Of a stretch of DNA of 64,000 nucleotides, positions 60,948 to 64,000 are shown one piece after another (position 1 is the stretch's first letter; every line of letters starts with the position of its first letter). The notes under the pieces were generated by a model that was given only the letters and a program-made list of their open reading frames with translations, was not told where the DNA came from and searched no databases. A program made the position numbers and the translations under genes. Origin of the DNA: Gammaproteobacteria bacterium (GTDB lineage Bacteria; Pseudomonadota; Gammaproteobacteria; Burkholderiales; Gallionellaceae); NCBI GenBank assembly GCA_018813765.1, contig JAHJBC010000001.1, positions 124,001 to 188,000 of the forward strand. Direction: 5' to 3'.

Positions 60948-61888
60948 AGATGCCACTCCGCGATGAAAGGCGCATAGAAATCCGCCTGCTCCGGCACCGC
61001 GCCGCGCACCCGGCACAGCGCAGCCGCAAAGGCGTTGGCGCGCCGCAGCGTGTCCGCCATCGTCCAGCGCCGTAGCATGCCCAGTATGTAGACGGCGGCG
61101 AAGCCGTCACCGGCCCCGACCGTGTCCACGGTGTCGCCCGAAGGCGGGGGCGGGACGGCCTCGATATCCTTGCCGTCCCGGCTGGTCAGCCAGGCGCCGC
61201 GGTCGCCGCAGGTCACCACGATCCGTTCCAGATCGTAGCGCTGCATCAATTCACGCGCCTGTTCCCGGGCCGGGCGATCCGCCAGCCCCGTCATCGCGGC
61301 CACGCTGGCGAGCTCTTCCTCGTTCAGTTTCAGGATGTCCGCACTTTCCAGCGACGATTTGATGATCGCCTCGTCCACCCAGGGTTGGCGCAGGTTGATG
61401 TCGAGGAATTTGGGCGCGTCGGTACTGCGCAGCATGGCCGACAGCGCGCGCCGCGACATCTCGCCGCGTTGCGCCAGCGTGCCGAAATACACCAGCGCGG
61501 GATGGACCGAAAGCGTGCTCATGCGCACCACGCCGGGATGGATGAAATCGTAGGCCTGCAAGGGCAGGATCTCGAAGCGGTGGCCGCCCTCGTCTTCATG
61601 CACTTTCACCTGTCCGGTCGGGCGGTTCTTGTCGGTCTGTATGCCGACCGTCTCCATGCCGCGCTCGCCCATCCTTTCCAGCACCCGGTCGCGCAACGCA
61701 TCATGGCCGACCCGCGATATCAGCACCGGACGCAGCCCAAACGCCTGCAGGTGTGTCGCCACATTGAACGGCGCCCCGCCCAGCACCGTGCGGTCCGGAA
61801 AGACGTCCGCCAGCACTTCGCCGTACAGCATGACCGGCAATTTCGGGGCGTTGCGTGATGGCGGGAATTTTCCGCGCTCCGCTGTCAC
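60944..61888 (-). CDS. Fructokinase (PfkB family)
   Basis: A 314-residue PfkB sugar kinase. Marks are the N-terminal YGEVLADVFPDRTVLGGAPFNVATHLQAFG and the catalytic DTVGAGDGFAAVY, with Asp as the base. It phosphorylates fructose released by amylosucrase. The start is GTG 61888, which overlaps the TGA of a 38-codon leader frame (GTGA); GGGAG lies about nine bases upstream. Its gene order with sps, spp and amylosucrase equals the sucrose cluster of methanotrophs. Confidence 0.92.
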   Translation of the reverse strand: MTAERGKFPPSRNAPKLPVMLYGEVLADVFPDRTVLGGAPFNVATHLQAFGLRPVLISRVGHDALRDRVLERMGERGMETVGIQTDKNRPTGQVKVHEDEGGHRFEILPLQAYDFIHPGVVRMSTLSVHPALVYFGTLAQRGEMSRRALSAMLRSTDAPKFLDINLRQPWVDEAIIKSSLESADILKLNEEELASVAAMTGLADRPAREQARELMQRYDLERIVVTCGDRGAWLTSRDGKDIEAVPPPPSGDTVDTVGAGDGFAAVYILGMLRRWTMADTLRRANAFAAALCRVRGAVPEQADFYAPFIAEWHL

Positions 61889-62001
61889 CGGTCCGACTCC
61901 CGATCAAATGCGATGCCGGAACGATATGCCCGTCCGCGCGGCGATACACAAAATGGAAATGCGGCAGCCGGAGCGGCTGCCGTGACCAACGGCTTGCTCA
62001 T
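61885..62001 (-). CDS. 38-codon leader frame of the sucrose operon
   Basis: An ATG at 62001 has a full AGGAGGAG ribosome site seven bases upstream, better than any other gene in the operon. The frame gives 38 residues (start MSKPLVTAAAPAAAF, end AFDRESDR) and its TGA overlaps the fructokinase GTG by four bases. It is the first translated frame of the operon. It may serve as a coupling or leader peptide. No homology is recognised. Too short to be certain. Confidence 0.6.
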   Translation of the reverse strand: MSKPLVTAAAPAAAFPFCVSPRGRAYRSGIAFDRESDR

Positions 62002-62030
62002 GGAACTCCTCCTGGTTGGCGCAGATAACG

Positions 62031-62072
62031 ATATATTGGTGTGAATATATTTGATATAAATGTTTTGTGCAA
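62031..62072 (-). promoter_or_regulatory. Sucrose-operon promoter with overlapping operator
   Basis: On the minus strand, -35 TTGCAC (62067-62072) and -10 TATATT (62044-62049) are 17 bases apart, giving a start near 62037 and a leader of about 36 bases before the 62001 ATG. A perfect inverted repeat ATATATT-N6-AATATAT (62031-62037, 62044-62050) covers the -10 box and start site. The divergent MarR gene makes it the natural repressor candidate. Confidence 0.65.
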
Positions 62073-62076
62073 ACCT

Positions 62077-62082
62077 TATAAT
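62077..62082 (+). promoter_or_regulatory. Candidate -10 box of the marR-type gene
   Basis: A perfect TATAAT lies 44 bases before the TTG start at 62126. TTGATA (62051-62056) is a possible -35, but the spacing of 20 bases is long. If used, transcription would start near 62089, which excludes an ATG at 62060 as start of the gene. Confidence 0.45.
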
Positions 62083-62125
62083 CCGCCGCACATCAAGGCA
62101 ACCGCAACAACGACAGGGGAAAGAC

Positions 62126-62602
62126 TTGGGCAAACACAACAAAGCGCTTCCGGCTCAGGTCCTGAAGAAATTCCGCATCATCTACGGTTCGGTGCGCCAG
62201 CACTTCCGCGAAATCGAGCAGGTGTGCGAGGTCAGCGGCTCGCAGTTGTGGGTGATGAAGGAGGTCGCGCTCACGCCCGGCATCGGCATTTCGGAATTGT
62301 CCGCCCGGCTTTCCATCCATCAGTCGACCTGCAGCCAACTGGTCGAGAAACTGGCGGGCCGCAGCCTGATCATCAAGGAACGCAGCAAGGAAGACCAGCG
62401 CCGCGTCGGTCTGCGTCCCACCGCCAAGGCGCTCAAACTGATCGCACTCGCGCCCGGCCCGGCCGAAGGCATCCTGCCCGAAGCGCTCAATTCCCTGCCC
62501 GCAGACACCATCCAGACGCTGGATACGGCGCTCGACCAGGTCCTCAAACAGCTCCAGATCAAGGACAACAAGCTGGGACAGAAACCCTTGTCGGAGCTGT
62601 GA
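62126..62602 (+). CDS. MarR-family regulator, probably of the sucrose operon
   Basis: A 158-residue winged-helix regulator. The DNA-binding part has QLWVMKEVALTPGIGISELSARLSIHQSTCSQLVEKLAGRSLIIKERSKEDQRRVGLRPTAKAL, the MarR HTH and wing. Start is TTG 62126 with AGGGGAAAG upstream. ATG at 62060 has no ribosome site and lies upstream of the likely transcription start. It diverges from the sucrose operon across an operator-like inverted repeat. In methanotrophs a MarR-type regulator (SucR) governs the same cluster, so repression of sucrose synthesis in low salt is a reasonable inference. Confidence 0.85.
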   Translation: MGKHNKALPAQVLKKFRIIYGSVRQHFREIEQVCEVSGSQLWVMKEVALTPGIGISELSARLSIHQSTCSQLVEKLAGRSLIIKERSKEDQRRVGLRPTAKALKLIALAPGPAEGILPEALNSLPADTIQTLDTALDQVLKQLQIKDNKLGQKPLSEL

Positions 62603-62653
62603 CATCTGCGCGATGTTATAATCGCGCCCCATCAAACCGGAGGGATAACGCAG

Positions 62654-63910
62654 ATGTCCACAACGATCCTGGTCATCGGCCTGATGGTGTTTTTCGCGCA
62701 CTTTCTGTCGCTGCAATTCCGCAAGACCAATATCCCCGACGTGCTGGTACTGATGCTGCTGGGCATCGTGATCGGTCCGCTGCTGGGCATCGTCACGCCG
62801 GATGATTTCGGCAAGATCGGCTCGCTCATCGCCACCATCGCGCTGGTGGTGATCCTGTTCGAGAGCGGCACCTCGCTCGACCTGGGCGTACTGGGCAGGT
62901 CGCTGGGGCCCACCGGTGTGCTGACGTTCCTGTGTTTCTCGGTGACTGCCACCATCGTCGGCCTGCTCGGACATTACCTTCTCGAACTGGCTTCGCTCCC
63001 TGCCACCATACTCGGGGTCACATTGGGCGGCACCTCATCGGTCGTGGTCATCCCGATGGTCGGCGCCCTGCGGCTGTCGGATAAACCCGCCACCGTGCTG
63101 GTGCTCGAATCGGCGCTGACCGATGTGCTGTGCATCGTCGGCGTATTTGCGTTGTTGCAGTTCCATACCCAGGGCGGCCTGGAACCTGGACGGGTAATCG
63201 GCGGCGTGATGGCGGCACTGATCTTCGCGGCGGTCATCGGCGTGCTCGGCGGCATCGGCTGGCTGCTGGTGCTGGGCAAGATCCGCGACTTCCCCAACAC
63301 CATCTCCTCCACGCTCGCCTATGTGTTCATCGTCTACGGCCTGACCGAGTTTCTCGGTTTCTCCGGCGCCATCGCCGCACTCGCCCTCGGCATCACGCTG
63401 ACCAATTTCGAAAAGCTCGGCCTGCACCGCATCCAGCAACTGGATCGACAGATCGAACCGCTGAACGAGATGGACATCACTTTCTATCGCGAGGCAGTGT
63501 TCCTGCTCAAGACCTACTTCTTCGTCTATCTCGGCGTCTCCATCCATTTCGGCGAGGCATTCCTCGCCCTGGTGGCAATCGCCATGGTGGTGCTGGTCTT
63601 TGTGATGCGGCTGTCGATCACCCGGATCGCGTTGCGCGCCGACGTCTACAGCCTGCGCGACACCGCCTTCGCCTCGATGATGGCGCCAAAAGGCCTTGCC
63701 GCCGCAGTGCTGGCCGCATTGCCGCTGCAAGCCGGCGTCGCCGGCGGCGAGGTGATCCGCGACACGACCTACATGGTGGTGCTGGTCAGTATCGCGTTGA
63801 CCGCTATGCTGGTGATGATTTTCCCGCAACCCTCGGTGCAACGCTTCTACCAGCGCGCACTGGGCAAACCGGCCACACCGGCTGAAACGGCTGAAACGGC
63901 TGAACCGTAA
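62654..63910 (+). CDS. CPA2-type cation/proton antiporter
   Basis: A 418-residue membrane protein with about 12 helices of the Na+/H+ exchanger fold: NIPDVLVLMLLGIVIGPLLG, ALVVILFESGTSLDLGVLGRS, TLGGTSSVVVIPM, ESALTDVLCIV and APKGLAAAVLAALPLQAG. It probably exchanges K+ or Na+ for protons and would fit with the osmoadaptation genes beside it. The C-terminal tail includes three copies of a 9-base repeat encoding AETAETAEP (63879-63907). There is a 51-base gap after the MarR gene. It is not clear whether it belongs to the same regulon. Confidence 0.9.
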   Translation: MSTTILVIGLMVFFAHFLSLQFRKTNIPDVLVLMLLGIVIGPLLGIVTPDDFGKIGSLIATIALVVILFESGTSLDLGVLGRSLGPTGVLTFLCFSVTATIVGLLGHYLLELASLPATILGVTLGGTSSVVVIPMVGALRLSDKPATVLVLESALTDVLCIVGVFALLQFHTQGGLEPGRVIGGVMAALIFAAVIGVLGGIGWLLVLGKIRDFPNTISSTLAYVFIVYGLTEFLGFSGAIAALALGITLTNFEKLGLHRIQQLDRQIEPLNEMDITFYREAVFLLKTYFFVYLGVSIHFGEAFLALVAIAMVVLVFVMRLSITRIALRADVYSLRDTAFASMMAPKGLAAAVLAALPLQAGVAGGEVIRDTTYMVVLVSIALTAMLVMIFPQPSVQRFYQRALGKPATPAETAETAEP

Positions 63911-63919
63911 GATAGGACG

Positions 63920-63937
63920 GCAACTAGCGAAAGTTGC
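63920..63937. terminator. Short hairpin after the antiporter gene
   Basis: GCAACT (63920-63925) pairs with AGTTGC (63932-63937), followed by AATTTGATTT. It is a short, weak terminator candidate between convergent genes. Confidence 0.4.
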
Positions 63938-63945
63938 AATTTGAT

Positions 63946-64000
63946 TTAGCCGACGCCGCGCGCTTCCGCGCACCCCGCGCAAAACACGACCGCCGGGTCG
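63946..64000 (-). CDS. C-terminal tail of a protein running off the right edge (partial)
   Basis: Read leftward from the edge, the frame ends in FCAGCAEARGVG and stops at TAA (63948-63946). The FCAGC motif, a CxxC pair, suggests the end of a metal-binding or zinc-ribbon protein. Only 17 codons are visible. The frame is open to the window edge, and a convergent hairpin precedes it. The call is tentative. Confidence 0.35.
   Translation of the reverse strand, partial: DPAVVFCAGCAEARGVG

Overview
The window is GC-rich bacterial chromosome from a betaproteobacterium. The best fit is a Gallionellaceae-like (Sideroxydans or Gallionella type) chemolithoautotroph, and that is an inference. It rests on betaproteobacterial gene orders (leuS-lptE-holA, accB-accC-prmA-DUF3426, a BPSS1780-type membrane protein), a proteobacterial phosphoribulokinase that implies a Calvin cycle, two diguanylate cyclases and a bacteriohemerythrin. 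No rRNA, tRNA, CRISPR array, prophage or transposase gene was seen. Almost all genes are core or housekeeping genes, densely packed and often coupled by 4-base start/stop overlaps.

Layout. 1-9 kb: edge-truncated lipoprotein, PilG-like receiver, class III nucleotide cyclase, DUF3592, SEC-C protein, all-alpha dUTPase, lemA plus M48 protease, a small secreted protein, and a DUF6502 protein behind two palindromes. 9-24 kb: Cache-PAS-GGDEF protein, hydrolases, tpm, rlmL, hemJ, a NodIJ-type ABC exporter, a vanZ/ferredoxin/hydrolase operon, bacteriohemerythrin, a degenerate RluF-like protein, VF530, and an AT-rich gene between 232-base inverted repeats. 24-35 kb: polA, LOG-family protein, thrH, membrane proteins, uvrD, MazG-like pyrophosphohydrolase, prk. 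35-45.5 kb: leuS-lptE-holA-cutA, dsbD, aroQ-accB-accC-prmA-DUF3426. 45.5-51.3 kb: a glycine-cleavage operon (gcvT-gcvH-gcvPA-tpx-gcvPB) under a tandem glycine riboswitch with an intrinsic terminator. 51.4-56 kb: a PotD-like binding protein coupled to a membrane diguanylate cyclase (resembling NspS/MbaA), then MscS and a DapB-like dehydrogenase. 56-62.6 kb: a sucrose operon (fructokinase, sucrose-phosphate synthase, sucrose-phosphatase, amylosucrase) diverging from a MarR-type regulator, with a 38-codon leader frame and an operator over the -10 box. 62.6-64 kb: a cation/proton antiporter and the tail of a further gene.

The most unusual feature is the load of small palindromic repeats. A GC-rich hairpin family occurs once between genes and three times in frame inside essential or core genes (polA, gcvPA, gcvPB). 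A second family of about 115-130 bp elements with perfect 28-base terminal inverted repeats occurs three times, plus one lone arm. A near-perfect 232-base inverted pair brackets a single low-GC secreted-protein gene. leuS is also a GC mosaic and longer than usual. All functions come from reading motifs in the sequence; no database search was run.
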